A DNA stretch of 64,000 bases. Source: JBIKWM01 sp044356305 (lineage in GTDB: Bacteria > Bacteroidota > Bacteroidia > UBA10329). The DNA is taken from assembly GCA_044356305.1 (NCBI GenBank), contig JBIKWM010000003.1, positions 1-64,000 of the forward strand, given 5' to 3'. The notes beneath the pieces are model-generated. The model did no database searches, was not told where the DNA came from, and saw only the letters and a list, made by a program, of their open reading frames with translations. How positions within the stretch are numbered: position 1 is the first letter of the stretch; each line of letters starts with the position of its first letter. The translations under genes were made by a program, and so were the position numbers. Positions 16,800-25,872 of the stretch are shown one piece after another.

Positions 16800-17233
16800 T
16801 GAAGGCCGCTGAGGTTTTCACGCCCGAGGCGTGCAAAGTGGTGGAGGAGAGCATCCGCCAGGCCGAACTGCGCACCAGTGGCGAGATACGGTTGTATGTG
16901 GAGGACCGCTGCCCCGAGGAAGTGCTGGACCGAGCGGCCTTCATGTTCGAGACGCTGAAGATGCATGCCACGGCCCAGCGCAACGGGGTGCTCATATACC
17001 TGGCGGTGGCCGACAGGCAGTTTGCCATCATAGGCGATGTGGGCATAAACAGCAAGGTGCCCACCGGATTCTGGGACTCGGTGAAAGACGAGATGCTCGA
17101 GCAGTTCCGAAACGGTGAACTGCCAGCCGGGATAGCGGCCGGTGTGCGCGCGGCAGGCGAGAAACTAGCCGCCCATTTTCCGCGCAGGGCCGATGACCGC
17201 GATGAGCTGTCGAATAAAGTGGTGATGGGATGA
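16799..17233 (+). CDS. TPM-domain protein, cytoplasmic form
   Basis: The product (144 aa) consists of a single TPM domain (TP0183/Psb32/MOLO-1 fold), with the SGEIRLYVEDRCPEEVL strand and a GVLIYLAVADRQFAIIGD core. It has no signal peptide or membrane helix. TPM domains occur in photosystem repair and membrane-protein quality roles, but the activity in bacteria is unclear. It overlaps lemA by one base (TGATG) and the next gene by four. Confidence 0.85.
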   Translation: MKAAEVFTPEACKVVEESIRQAELRTSGEIRLYVEDRCPEEVLDRAAFMFETLKMHATAQRNGVLIYLAVADRQFAIIGDVGINSKVPTGFWDSVKDEMLEQFRNGELPAGIAAGVRAAGEKLAAHFPRRADDRDELSNKVVMG

Positions 17234-18021
17234 GAGGCCTGATAGCAACACTGCTGCTATGTGTGCCCCTGAGCATGAGGGCACAGGAATATCCCGCACG
17301 GCCGGACAAGCTGGTGAACGACTATGTGGGCGTGCTGAGTGCTGCCGAGGCCCGCGACCTGGAGGCCGCCCTGGTGGCCTACGACCGCGAGACATCGGTG
17401 CAGATCAGTATCGCCATTGTAAAGACCCTGGACGGCTATCCCATTTCGGACTACACCTACAACCTGTACGAGAAATGGGGCGTGGGGGCCAGTGGCAAGG
17501 ACAACGGGGCGCTGCTGCTGGTGAGCATGGAAGAGCGCAAGATGTGGATCACCACGGGCTACGGGCTGGAGGGCGCCCTGCCCGATGTGACGGTGAAGCA
17601 CATCATTGAGGGGGAGATAAAACCCTATTTCAAGCAGAAGAGATATGCCGAGGGGCTGCGTGCCGGCAGCGATGCCATCATAGCCGCCAGCCGGGGCGAG
17701 TATGCCGGGCAGGGCGGGGGCGATGAGCAGTTGTCACCGGGCAAGGTCATCGGCATTGTGGCCATCGTATTGTTCATCATCATCCTGTCGCTCATGATCC
17801 AGGCGGGCAAGGCCATGCGCCATGCACGGCTGAACAACGTTTCGTTCTGGGTAGCCTGGGCCCTGCTCAATGCCGCATCGCGCAGGCACACCGGCTCGTG
17901 GGGCGACTTCCACTCGGGCCGGGGCGGTTTCGGTGGCTGGGGCGGTGGTGGCGGAGGCGGAGGCTTCGGAGGGTTCGGTGGCGGCCACTCGGGCGGTGGC
18001 GGGGCCGGAGGCAGTTGGTAA
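17230..18021 (+). CDS. Membrane-anchored TPM-domain protein with Gly-rich tail
   Basis: The product (263 aa) has a signal peptide (cleavage near SMRA, Gln at +1) and a TPM domain with the typical VNDYVGVLSAAEARDLE start and LLLVSMEERKMWITTGYGLEG core. A membrane helix near 180-200 (GIVAIVLFIIILSL) is followed by a C-terminal tail of about 35 residues made mostly of Gly. This is the common architecture of the larger TPM partner of LemA. The Gly-rich end makes the DNA repetitive (17930-18015). Confidence 0.88.
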   Translation: MRGLIATLLLCVPLSMRAQEYPARPDKLVNDYVGVLSAAEARDLEAALVAYDRETSVQISIAIVKTLDGYPISDYTYNLYEKWGVGASGKDNGALLLVSMEERKMWITTGYGLEGALPDVTVKHIIEGEIKPYFKQKRYAEGLRAGSDAIIAASRGEYAGQGGGDEQLSPGKVIGIVAIVLFIIILSLMIQAGKAMRHARLNNVSFWVAWALLNAASRRHTGSWGDFHSGRGGFGGWGGGGGGGGFGGFGGGHSGGGGAGGSW

Positions 18022-18036
18022 CGGCTCAATAGTGGC

Positions 18037-18741
18037 ATGATGCACGAGACCACACTACGGGGCGACCGCCACATACTGGCCGAACGGTACTACCTCATAC
18101 TGGCGGGCATATTCATCGCCTCGCTGGTGGCGTGCAACCTCATTTTCCAGAAATTCTTTGCTTGGGCCCCTTGGGGGTGGTACACCTTCGAGATATCGGT
18201 GGGCATACTGCCCTATCCCATCACCTTTCTGTGCACCGACATCATCAGCGAGGTGTATGGCCGCAGGCGGGCCGACCAGGTGGTGACGGCCGGGCTGGTG
18301 GCCAGCATCTTCGTGCTCGGGGTGGTGGTGATGGCCGATGTGGCACCCGCCACGGCCTGGAGCCCGGTGAAGGACAGCGAGTTCAGCCACGTGTTCGGCC
18401 TCACGGGCATTTCGGTGGCTGCCAGCATGGCCGCCTACCTGGTGGCACAGTACATCGACATTCGCATCTACCATTTCTGGAAAGAGAAGACCAATGGCCG
18501 CCACCTGTGGCTGCGCAACAACGCCAGCACCATCACCTCGCAGTTCATCGACACGGTGACGGTGCTGCTCATCCTCTGCGGGTTCGGCATCATAGAATGG
18601 GAGCGCTTCGGGAGCCTGTTGGAGAACGGTTTCCTCTTCAAACTCATTGTGGCCCTGTGCGACACCCCTTTCCTGTATTTGAGTGTATGGTTTCTGCGCA
18701 GGCAGCTTGGATTGAAGGGATCGGAGGAGGTGGCGGTGTGA
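18037..18741 (+). CDS. Queuosine precursor transporter (YhhQ/VUT family)
   Basis: The product (234 aa) has five to six membrane helices and the family signature ITFLCTDIISEVYGRRRAD near 65-83, plus FRLWLRNNASTITSQFIDT-type residues near 160-180. The family imports 7-cyano-7-deazaguanine or a related base used to make queuosine in tRNA. The length is normal. It begins 16 bp after the TPM gene and may be co-transcribed with it. Confidence 0.88.
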   Translation: MMHETTLRGDRHILAERYYLILAGIFIASLVACNLIFQKFFAWAPWGWYTFEISVGILPYPITFLCTDIISEVYGRRRADQVVTAGLVASIFVLGVVVMADVAPATAWSPVKDSEFSHVFGLTGISVAASMAAYLVAQYIDIRIYHFWKEKTNGRHLWLRNNASTITSQFIDTVTVLLILCGFGIIEWERFGSLLENGFLFKLIVALCDTPFLYLSVWFLRRQLGLKGSEEVAV

Positions 18742-18820
18742 GCCTATCTTGCGCCATGTAGTTCTGAGCGGCCCAAATACCCGCAGCTTTACGAAATTCG
18801 CGACCCTATCCGTTGACCCG

Positions 18821-21208
18821 ATGCTCAGAGCACTTCTCATAGGTATACTGTTCCCGCTCGGAGTGGCGGCCCAGATCTTCAATCCCGTGAAGTGGGAATG
18901 GAAGGCCGAGCGCACCAGCGCCACCGAGGCCACCGTGATCCTCACCGCCACGTGCGATGCCGGTTGGCACATCTACTCGCAGACCGTGCCCGATGGCGGA
19001 CCCATTGCCACCACCTTCGACTACAAGGAACTGAGCAACGTAAAGCTGAGCGGCAAGACCACCGAGCCCAAGGGCCACACGGAGTTCGACAAGGCCTTTG
19101 CCATCACCCTCACCTACTTTGAGAAGACCGTGACCTTCAAACAGAAGGTGAAGGTGACTAAGGACCCCGCCAGCGTAGGGGGCGAGATAGGCTTCATGGT
19201 GTGCAACGATGAGCGCTGCCTGCCGCCCGATTACATCCCGTTCAAAGTCGATATCCCAAAGTTTGAGAGGAAGACGGAGGAACCAAAGGCCGACACCACC
19301 GGGCAGGGCATGAACACCCCGCTTGAACCCAGCGGCATTCAGGAACCTGTGAAGTGGGAATTTAAACTGGGCAAGGCCACCGATGGCACGGCCGAGCTGC
19401 AGCTGGTGGGCACCGTTGAGGCCGGATGGCACTACTACAGCACCCGCATGCCGGCCGATTTCCCTTTCCCCACCCTGCTCAACTGGACACCCGATGCGCG
19501 CTATGCCCTGGTGGACAGCGTGCTGGAGACGGGCCTCATCACGCATTACGACAGCATGTTCGGCATGGCGCTCTCCTATTTCGAAGGGAAGGCCCTGTTC
19601 GCGCAGCGCATCAACATTCTTACCGACAGCGCATTCACCATCAAGGGCAGCATAGAGGGCGTGGCCTGCAACAACAACATGTGCACCCCGCCCGACCGGG
19701 TCGAGTTCAGCATCGACATCCCCCCGGGGTCGCGCACGCAGGTGGCCACTGCCGATGCCGACACCTCGTGGGTCGGCATTTTCATTGGTGGGTTCCTGGG
19801 CGGGCTGTTCGCGCTGCTCACCCCGTGCGTGTTCCCCATGATCCCGCTCACGGTGAGTTTCTTCACCAAGCAGAGCAAGACCAAGGCCATGGGCATACGC
19901 AATGCGGTGCTGTATGGCCTGAGCATCATCGGCATCTATGTGCTCCTGGGTTTCGGGGTCACCATGGTGTTCGGGGCCGATGCCCTCAATGCCCTGAGCA
20001 CCAACGTGTGGTTCAACATCTTCTTTTTTGTGCTGCTGGTGGTGTTCGCCATCAGTTTCCTTGGCGCGTTCGAGATCACCTTGCCCAGCTCGTGGGTCAA
20101 CAAGGCCGATCAGGCCAGCGAGCAGGGCGGCCTTATCGGCATATTCTTCATGGCCTTCACCCTGTCGCTGGTCAGTTTCTCGTGCACCGGCCCCATCATC
20201 GGCACCCTGCTGGTAGAGGCCGCTGTGAACGGGGGTGTGCTGGGCCCCATCATGGGCATGACCGGGTTCAGCATGGCGCTGGCCCTGCCGTTCGGGCTCT
20301 TTGCGGCCTTCCCCGGCTGGCTCAACACGCTGCCCAAGAGCGGGGGATGGCTCAATTCGGTGAAGGTGGTGCTCGGGCTTCTGGAATTGGCCCTGGCATT
20401 GAAGTTCCTGAGCAATGCCGACCTGGTGGTGCAGGCCCACCTCCTCACCCGCGAGGTGTTTCTGGCCATCTGGATCGCCATATTCGGCTCATTGACGCTG
20501 TACCTCTTCGGTTTCATCCGCTTCCCGCACGACTCGCCCACCACAAACCTCTCCATCCCCAGGTTCCTGTTCGGGCTGGCGGCCCTCATTTTCACCATCT
20601 ATATGGTGCCCGGGCTGTGGGGCGCTCCGCTCAAGGTGATCAGCGGTTTCCCGCCCCCACAGTTCTATAGCGAATCGCCCAAGGGGCTCATATCGGCCAG
20701 CACCGGGGGCGGCACCGCCACGGCCGACCATGGCACCCCCAAGGCTGGCGATGGCCATTGCCCGCACGATCTGCCCTGTTTCCATGATTATGAGACCGGA
20801 CTGGCCCATGCCAAGAAGGTGGGCAAGCCCATAATGCTCGATTTCACAGGCTGGGCCTGCGTCAACTGCCGCAAGATGGAAGAGCAGGTTTGGAGCGACC
20901 CGGAGGTGCTCCGCAGGCTGGCCGAGGACTACGTGCTCATATCGCTCTACGTGGATGAGAAGACCGAACTGCCCAAGGACCAGCAGGTGGAAGTGACCAT
21001 AGGCGACCGCACCAAGACCCTCCGCACCATAGGCAACCGCTGGAGCCACATGCAGGCCGAGCGTTTCGGCACCAACTCGCAGCCATATTATGTGGTGCTC
21101 GACCACAACGAGCGCCAGATAGGCCCCCCTGCCGCCTACGACCCCGACATCCAGAAATACATCAACTGGCTCGATGCGGGGCTGAAGGGGTTCAAGGAGG
21201 GGAAGTGA
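18821..21208 (+). CDS. DsbD-like thiol:disulfide interchange protein
   Basis: The product (795 aa) has a signal peptide (cleavage after GVAA, Gln at +1). Two tandem N-terminal DsbD-alpha-like domains each end in a Cys pair (CNDERCLPP and CNNNMCTPP). A membrane domain of about eight helices carries the two redox Cys (TPCVFPMIP and SFSCTGPIIG), and a C-terminal periplasmic thioredoxin domain has the active site WACVNC. It should pass electrons from the cytoplasm to periplasmic dithiols. Duplication of the N-terminal domain makes it longer than E. coli DsbD (about 565 aa). ATG 18821 is the first Met before a proper signal peptide. Confidence 0.9.
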   Translation: MLRALLIGILFPLGVAAQIFNPVKWEWKAERTSATEATVILTATCDAGWHIYSQTVPDGGPIATTFDYKELSNVKLSGKTTEPKGHTEFDKAFAITLTYFEKTVTFKQKVKVTKDPASVGGEIGFMVCNDERCLPPDYIPFKVDIPKFERKTEEPKADTTGQGMNTPLEPSGIQEPVKWEFKLGKATDGTAELQLVGTVEAGWHYYSTRMPADFPFPTLLNWTPDARYALVDSVLETGLITHYDSMFGMALSYFEGKALFAQRINILTDSAFTIKGSIEGVACNNNMCTPPDRVEFSIDIPPGSRTQVATADADTSWVGIFIGGFLGGLFALLTPCVFPMIPLTVSFFTKQSKTKAMGIRNAVLYGLSIIGIYVLLGFGVTMVFGADALNALSTNVWFNIFFFVLLVVFAISFLGAFEITLPSSWVNKADQASEQGGLIGIFFMAFTLSLVSFSCTGPIIGTLLVEAAVNGGVLGPIMGMTGFSMALALPFGLFAAFPGWLNTLPKSGGWLNSVKVVLGLLELALALKFLSNADLVVQAHLLTREVFLAIWIAIFGSLTLYLFGFIRFPHDSPTTNLSIPRFLFGLAALIFTIYMVPGLWGAPLKVISGFPPPQFYSESPKGLISASTGGGTATADHGTPKAGDGHCPHDLPCFHDYETGLAHAKKVGKPIMLDFTGWACVNCRKMEEQVWSDPEVLRRLAEDYVLISLYVDEKTELPKDQQVEVTIGDRTKTLRTIGNRWSHMQAERFGTNSQPYYVVLDHNERQIGPPAAYDPDIQKYINWLDAGLKGFKEGK

Positions 21209-21239
21209 AGGGGTTCCCGAGAATCCCCATCCCCTGCCT

Positions 21240-21593
21240 TCACCTGCTCAGTTTCTCCACCACGCGCATCAGGGTGTCGCGCTCTTCGCGCACCCGGGCC
21301 AGTTCGGCCTGTAGCTGCCCTACGTCAACACGCCCTTCGCGCAGGCGGCCCTCAGTGGCCTCATCGAGGCGGTCGGCCAGGTCGCTGAACAGGTTGTGGC
21401 GCAGGGCCAGACTCATTTCCCATAGTATGTAGGCCTGGGTGCTGGGGGCGGCCAGCAGCACACTTATGTTGCTCTGCGACCGGTTCACGGCCCGCCCCAG
21501 GGCCGCGTGGGTCACACGCCTCTTCTTCAGCACCTCCTTTATCAGCTTGCCTGTGTCGAGGCCCTTGGCCCTTTTGTTCCGTATCTCCGCCAT
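21240..21593 (-). CDS. Small HTH (XRE-like) DNA-binding protein with coiled coil
   Basis: The product (117 aa) has a basic start, then a helix-turn-helix of XRE type (THAALGRAVNRSQSNISVLLA) near residues 27-48. A helical region follows, and the last 25 residues form a heptad-like stretch (LQAELARVREERDTLMRVVEKL) suitable for dimerisation. Probably a repressor. The AT-rich region upstream contains several CTATC/GATAG motifs that could be its operators. Length and layout are usual for small Bacteroidota regulators of this kind. Confidence 0.75.
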   Translation of the reverse strand: MAEIRNKRAKGLDTGKLIKEVLKKRRVTHAALGRAVNRSQSNISVLLAAPSTQAYILWEMSLALRHNLFSDLADRLDEATEGRLREGRVDVGQLQAELARVREERDTLMRVVEKLSR

Positions 21594-21612
21594 GGCAATG
21601 TCCGTCAGTTCA

Positions 21613-21771
21613 GTCTATTGGATATTGAACAAAGATAGAAAAATATCAGACATGATAATATGATCATCATTGAAACGAACAGAGCTATCAATATAAGTAA
21701 TATGAATATCTATGATAGTAAATCAACTATCTGTAAAACATATTATTCAATCAAAGAAAGAAGATCAATTA
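21613..21771. promoter_or_regulatory. AT-rich region with repeated CTATC/GATAG motifs
   Basis: This stretch is far more AT-rich than its surroundings. CTAT/GATAG motifs occur near 21617, 21634, 21687, 21710 and 21728. They include the palindrome CTATGATAG and the inverted pair TATCA-GACA-TGATA near 21645-21658. No convincing gene is seen in it. It lies upstream of the HTH gene and downstream of the helical unknown gene. Confidence 0.5.
21630..21637 (-). promoter_or_regulatory. -7 promoter box for the HTH protein
   Basis: On the minus strand this reads TATCTTTG, a perfect TAnnTTTG box, 36 nt before ATG 21593. Confidence 0.6.
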
Positions 21772-22269
21772 TCAATCATCAATATTATCCAGACCGTCAT
21801 CAACGGTTGAAGCCTTCCGCGAGCCGAACAACGGCTTCAGATCGGCCACCTTGGTGTCGTACCCTGAGCCGTCCTGAAGCCGGTCCTTGTATTGGGCGTA
21901 GCTATAATCGTTGAGGGCATTGGTCAGGTTATCGTGGTCGTGCAGCCTGCGGGTCTCAGTCATGGCCCTGGCAAGCGAACTGAGGCGTGACGACCGGGCG
22001 GTGTAGAAGGCGCGGGTGGCATAGTCGCGGTCAAACTCCTCCCAGTCCACATCGGGGCTCTGCAGCTGCGGCATGTTCAGGTGGTACTGCCTCACCTTGT
22101 CCACCGCCAGGCTGTTGCGCCCTGTCATTCGGCCATACCTGCGGTTCTCCTCGGGGCTCAGGTTGCGCAGGTGCGGTTGCAGCAAGGCCTCGAGCTGAGC
22201 AATGAGGCTATCGACCTGGGCCATTTCGGCCAGGGTGGGGTGATCGGGTTTGATATCCTTAAACGGCAT
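21772..22269 (-). CDS. Helical protein of unknown function (165 aa)
   Basis: The start MPFKDIKPDHP follows a -7-like box by four bases; the longer frame upstream runs into aroA and is rejected. The product is predicted to be mainly helical, with LIAQLEALLQPHLRNLSPEENRRYG and ARSSRLSSLARAMTETRR amphipathic stretches, split here by other residues. It ends in an acidic tail (VDDGLDNIDD). No signal peptide or membrane helix. It recalls a set of small Bacteroidota cytosolic helical proteins without known role. It lies downstream of aroA on the same strand but has its own promoter. Confidence 0.7.
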   Translation of the reverse strand: MPFKDIKPDHPTLAEMAQVDSLIAQLEALLQPHLRNLSPEENRRYGRMTGRNSLAVDKVRQYHLNMPQLQSPDVDWEEFDRDYATRAFYTARSSRLSSLARAMTETRRLHDHDNLTNALNDYSYAQYKDRLQDGSGYDTKVADLKPLFGSRKASTVDDGLDNIDD

Positions 22270-22273
22270 GGTG

Positions 22274-22281
22274 CAAAGTTC
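22274..22281 (-). promoter_or_regulatory. -7-like box (GAACTTTG) of the 165-aa protein
   Basis: On the minus strand GAACTTTG differs from TAnnTTTG only in the first base and lies four bases before ATG 22269. The same box at the same spacing precedes the DAHP synthase gene. Confidence 0.45.
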
Positions 22282-22319
22282 TTTTGGTGTGGACTGAACA
22301 CAAAGGTGGGCAGCCCGGC

Positions 22320-23558
22320 TCAACTTCCACCCTCGGCCATGCACAGTTTGATTCGCCTCAGCACCTCCCAATAGCGGGGGAATGACTTGCCCGCCACCTC
22401 GGGGTGCGACAGCGCAATGCCTGCGCCCATGCTCAGGCACAGCGGGGCCAGGCTCATGGCCAGACGGTGGTCGTTGTGAGGGTTCAGTGTGGCATGGGTG
22501 GGCATGGCCCGGCCGCTGATGCGCCATGTGCCCCGCTCCTCATGCAGGCGTACGCCCAGTTTCTGCAGTTCGGTGGCCATGGCCCGCATGCGGTCGCTCT
22601 CCTTGTGGGCCAGATGTGCCACCCCCGTAAACGTGGCCTGCGCGCCCAAACCGGCACAGGCGGCCAACAGGGCGGGGGCCAGGTCGGGGCAATGGGTGAG
22701 GTCGAATGTCGGGCAGGGGGCCACCGCACCGGTGCCGGTGAGCACGGCCCCGTGTGCGGTGTAGGCCGTATGCACCCCAAGGGCGGCAAAGAGGGTGCGG
22801 GCCTCGGCATCGCCCTGTAGGCTCTTTGGCTGCAAGGCAGGGATAAAAAGACGGCTCCCGGGCCTCAGGGCCGCCACCAGATAGGCATACGAGGCCGAGC
22901 TGTGGTCGGGCTCATCGAGCCCCTCGGGCACAGCGATTGGGCCGGGCGCCACCTGCACCGTGCGGCCCTCTGTGCGCACCTGGGCCCCACTGGCCTGCAG
23001 CAGCGCTACGGTCATGCGGATGTAAGGCAGGCTCACCGTGTCGCCCGCCAGGTGCAGCCTCAGGCCATGGGCCATGAAGGGCGCGGCCAGCAGCAGGGCC
23101 GAGGCGAACTGGCTGCTGGTGCCAGTATCGACCGTGGCCTCGCCCCCGGCCAATGCGCCCCCGCGCACAAGCACAGGCGGGTAGCCCTCCTGCCCCTGGT
23201 AGCTGATATGGGCCCCAAGGCTGCGCAGTGTGCTGACCAGTGGGCCAATGGGCCGCTGCAGCATGCGGTGCGCCCCGCTCAATAGGGCCTCGCGCCCCCG
23301 CTGCATGGCCAGGTAGGGCAGCATGAAACGGAATGCGGTGCCGGCCATGCCTACCTCCACGGTGCCGTCAGCCTGCTGTTGCAGTGCGCGGTGCAGCACG
23401 TGCATGTCGTCAGGGTCGGCTGCGGTGGGCTCCTCCTGTTTCTGCCCCGCAAAGGCGCGCAGCATCATAAGGCGGTTGGCAATGCTCTTGGAGCGCGGCA
23501 CCTCAAAGGTGCCCACCACCGGGCCGGGGGACGGAGATATGCGTATTGCACCGCTCAT
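22320..23558 (-). CDS. aroA: 3-phosphoshikimate 1-carboxyvinyltransferase (EPSP synthase)
   Basis: The product (412 aa) has PRSKSIANRLMML near the start, GMAGTAFRFMLPYLA, VDTGTSSQFASALLLAAP in the middle, and HNDHRLAMSLAPL near 360, which together define the family. It joins shikimate 3-phosphate and phosphoenolpyruvate, the sixth step to chorismate. It overlaps aroB by ATGA. A loop near residue 48 (QEEPTAADPDDMHVL) resembles that of other Bacteroidota enzymes. Confidence 0.93.
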   Translation of the reverse strand: MSGAIRISPSPGPVVGTFEVPRSKSIANRLMMLRAFAGQKQEEPTAADPDDMHVLHRALQQQADGTVEVGMAGTAFRFMLPYLAMQRGREALLSGAHRMLQRPIGPLVSTLRSLGAHISYQGQEGYPPVLVRGGALAGGEATVDTGTSSQFASALLLAAPFMAHGLRLHLAGDTVSLPYIRMTVALLQASGAQVRTEGRTVQVAPGPIAVPEGLDEPDHSSASYAYLVAALRPGSRLFIPALQPKSLQGDAEARTLFAALGVHTAYTAHGAVLTGTGAVAPCPTFDLTHCPDLAPALLAACAGLGAQATFTGVAHLAHKESDRMRAMATELQKLGVRLHEERGTWRISGRAMPTHATLNPHNDHRLAMSLAPLCLSMGAGIALSHPEVAGKSFPRYWEVLRRIKLCMAEGGS

Positions 23559-24604
23559 GGCCGCAACAGGGTGGACGACAGCGCGGCCATTACCTCACCG
23601 GGTGTGGCCCAGCAGTCAGTCAGCACGTTGCCTATGCCTTGGGGCAACGAGAAATTGAGGCGGTCGTCCTCGTTCTTCTTGTCATTGGTCATCAGGGCCA
23701 TCAATGGCGGCATATCGGCCACTGAGATTCTGCACGCATCATCGCCCCAAGTATCAATGAGCGAAACGATCCTATTTAATTCATTTTGGGTGATGTGTCC
23801 CTGTGCAGCGGCAAGCGCGCACTCGGCCCGCATACCGGCCGCCACTGCCGCCCCGTGTGTAATTCCGCCATTGCCCGAGAGCGAGAAAAGGCCCTCAAGG
23901 GCATGCCCAACGGTGTGGCCGAAGTTGAGGGCCTTGCGCAGTCCCTTCTCATGCGGGTCGGCCGCCACTATGCGCAGCTTTACCTGTGCCGAGGCGGTGA
24001 GCGTGGCCTCATCGGGCAATTTGCGCCCCAGGGCCTCCAATCGGCCAAACAGGTCGGCATCGGCAATGATGGCATGCTTTATCACCTCGGCCATGCCGCT
24101 GGCAATCTCCGCCTCTGGCAATGTCTTCAGGAATTCGCGGTCTATCACCGTCAGCCTGGGCCAACGGAACGTGCCGGCCGCATTCTTCACCTGCCCGATG
24201 TTGACTGCGGTCTTGCCGCCCAGGGCCGCATCGGTCTGGGCCATGAGTGTGGTGGGGATGTTGATGTGGCCCACCCCGCGCTTATACACCGAAGCCACGA
24301 ATGCGCCCATGTCGGTCACCATGCCACCGCCCACACATACCAGCATTCCCTGCCGCGACATGCCCTGCCGCAGTAGGCGCGACATCACGTGTTCAGCGGT
24401 GGTCAGGGTCTTGTTCGCTTCGCCTTCTTTGATCACGGTACGTTCCATGCCGCGCAGGCCCGGCACCTTTTCAAAGAGCACTGGCAGGCACTGGCCCTCA
24501 ACCACCGTGTCGGTGAGCAGGTGCCACTCTCTGAGGTCGGCACCGGGGGTCAGGTCGGCCAATGCCGCCCATCCCTCAGCCCCGAAAAGTACCCGGTCAC
24601 TCAT
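23555..24604 (-). CDS. aroB: 3-dehydroquinate synthase
   Basis: The product (349 aa) shows VCVGGGMVTDMGAFVASVYKRG near 115-135, PTTLMAQTDAALGGKTAVN near 145-163, and the metal-binding region LNFGHTVGHALEG near 235. It converts DAHP to 3-dehydroquinate using NAD and a divalent metal. It overlaps its neighbours by four bases at both ends, so DAHP synthase/chorismate mutase, aroB and aroA form one coupled operon. Confidence 0.93.
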   Translation of the reverse strand: MSDRVLFGAEGWAALADLTPGADLREWHLLTDTVVEGQCLPVLFEKVPGLRGMERTVIKEGEANKTLTTAEHVMSRLLRQGMSRQGMLVCVGGGMVTDMGAFVASVYKRGVGHINIPTTLMAQTDAALGGKTAVNIGQVKNAAGTFRWPRLTVIDREFLKTLPEAEIASGMAEVIKHAIIADADLFGRLEALGRKLPDEATLTASAQVKLRIVAADPHEKGLRKALNFGHTVGHALEGLFSLSGNGGITHGAAVAAGMRAECALAAAQGHITQNELNRIVSLIDTWGDDACRISVADMPPLMALMTNDKKNEDDRLNFSLPQGIGNVLTDCWATPGEVMAALSSTLLRP

Positions 24605-25686
24605 GTCTGGTCTGTGTCCAGGGTGCGCCCGTCCATGATCAGGGTCTGCTGATGTATGCTCTCGGCATGAATGGCATCGAGCAGGTCGCGCACAAAGCGC
24701 TGGGTCATGTCCTTGCGGTCGGCATAGGCGGCACGGTCGTTCAGTATCTCGTTCCAGCGCTCGTGCTGCAGGATGGTGATGCTGTGCTCCTTCTTGAACC
24801 GGCCTATGTGGCGCACGGTCTCCATCCGTTCGGCCAGTCGGTCCAGTATCTCGTGGTCTATGCGGTCTATGTTAGCCCTCAGTTCCTCCAGGCTCAGCGC
24901 CACATTGAGGTCCTGCGCGGTGGGCCTGCGCCACACCAGCCCGGCCAGCATGGCGGCCATGTGCTCGGGGGTTATCTGCTGCTTCGGGTCGCTCAGGGCG
25001 TGGTCGGGGTCGGGGTGCACCTCCACCATCAGGCCGTCAAGGTCAAGGTCAATGGCCCGCTGCGACACCTCGGCCAGCAGTGTGCGGTTGCCGCATATGT
25101 GGCTCGGGTCGCAGTAGATGGGCAGCGTGGGCATCCTCCGTCTGAGTTCGATGGGCACGGCCCAGTTGGGGCTGTTGCGGTACGGGGTGCCGCGGTAAGT
25201 GGAAAACCCGCGGTGCACGGCCGCCAATTGCGTCAGGCCCACCTTCTGCAGGCGTTCCAGGGCCCCGGTCCACAGGTCCACATCGGGGTTCACGGGGTTC
25301 TTCACCAGTACCGGGGTGCCGGTGCCCCTCAGCGCCTCGGCTATCTCCTGCACCATGAATGGGTTCACCGTGGTGCGCGCCCCTATCCAAACGGCTGTTA
25401 TACCGGCACCGAGGGCCAGCTCCACGTGTTCGGTGCCGGCCACCTCCACACATACCGGAATGCCGTGCGGGCGGGCGGCCTGCACCAGCCATTTCAGGGC
25501 CTCGGCCCCATGGCCCTCAAAACTGCCCGGACGGGTGCGGGGCTTCCACACCCCGGCCCTCAACATGTCAATGCCCAGCGGGGCCAGCCGTTCCACCGTT
25601 TCGCGCACCTGACTCTCAGACTCCGCACTGCACGGCCCGGCAATGATCACCGGCCGGTCAGGCCTGCGTACCAGCATGGATTGCAT
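24601..25686 (-). CDS. Bifunctional DAHP synthase / chorismate mutase
   Basis: Residues 1-265 form a KDSA-like DAHP synthase (IIAGPCSAESESQV, FKPRTRPGSF-type motif, then VKNPVNPDVDLW and CDPSHICGNR). Residues from about 270 form an AroQ-type chorismate mutase (LEELRANIDRIDHEILDRLAERM), giving 361 aa. This fusion is typical of Bacteroidota and links the first step of the shikimate pathway to the branch toward Phe/Tyr, probably allowing feedback control by prephenate. ATG 25686 is four bases after a -7-like box; the upstream part of the frame is not family sequence. Confidence 0.92.
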   Translation of the reverse strand: MQSMLVRRPDRPVIIAGPCSAESESQVRETVERLAPLGIDMLRAGVWKPRTRPGSFEGHGAEALKWLVQAARPHGIPVCVEVAGTEHVELALGAGITAVWIGARTTVNPFMVQEIAEALRGTGTPVLVKNPVNPDVDLWTGALERLQKVGLTQLAAVHRGFSTYRGTPYRNSPNWAVPIELRRRMPTLPIYCDPSHICGNRTLLAEVSQRAIDLDLDGLMVEVHPDPDHALSDPKQQITPEHMAAMLAGLVWRRPTAQDLNVALSLEELRANIDRIDHEILDRLAERMETVRHIGRFKKEHSITILQHERWNEILNDRAAYADRKDMTQRFVRDLLDAIHAESIHQQTLIMDGRTLDTDQT

Positions 25687-25690
25687 GCCG

Positions 25691-25698
25691 CAAAGTTC
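25691..25698 (-). promoter_or_regulatory. -7-like box of the aro operon
   Basis: On the minus strand GAACTTTG lies four bases before ATG 25686. The operon mRNA would be nearly leaderless. Confidence 0.5.
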
Positions 25699-25804
25699 GG
25701 CCCGTGCAGGCCAGTGGTGCGTTTTTTTTCGGGGGGGAGATGGAGCCATTTCACATTAACGTGTGGCCGGGCAGAACTCATATTAGGCCACTAATCCTTT
25801 TTTG

Positions 25805-25812
25805 TAGATTTG
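25805..25812 (+). promoter_or_regulatory. -7 promoter box for fic
   Basis: TAGATTTG matches TAnnTTTG exactly and lies 60 nt before the Fic start ATG. Confidence 0.5.
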
Positions 25813-25872
25813 ATACGTGGTCTTCATAGACCTCAGGGCAGCAGGGCCACATGTACCTCACTTCAACGGATC

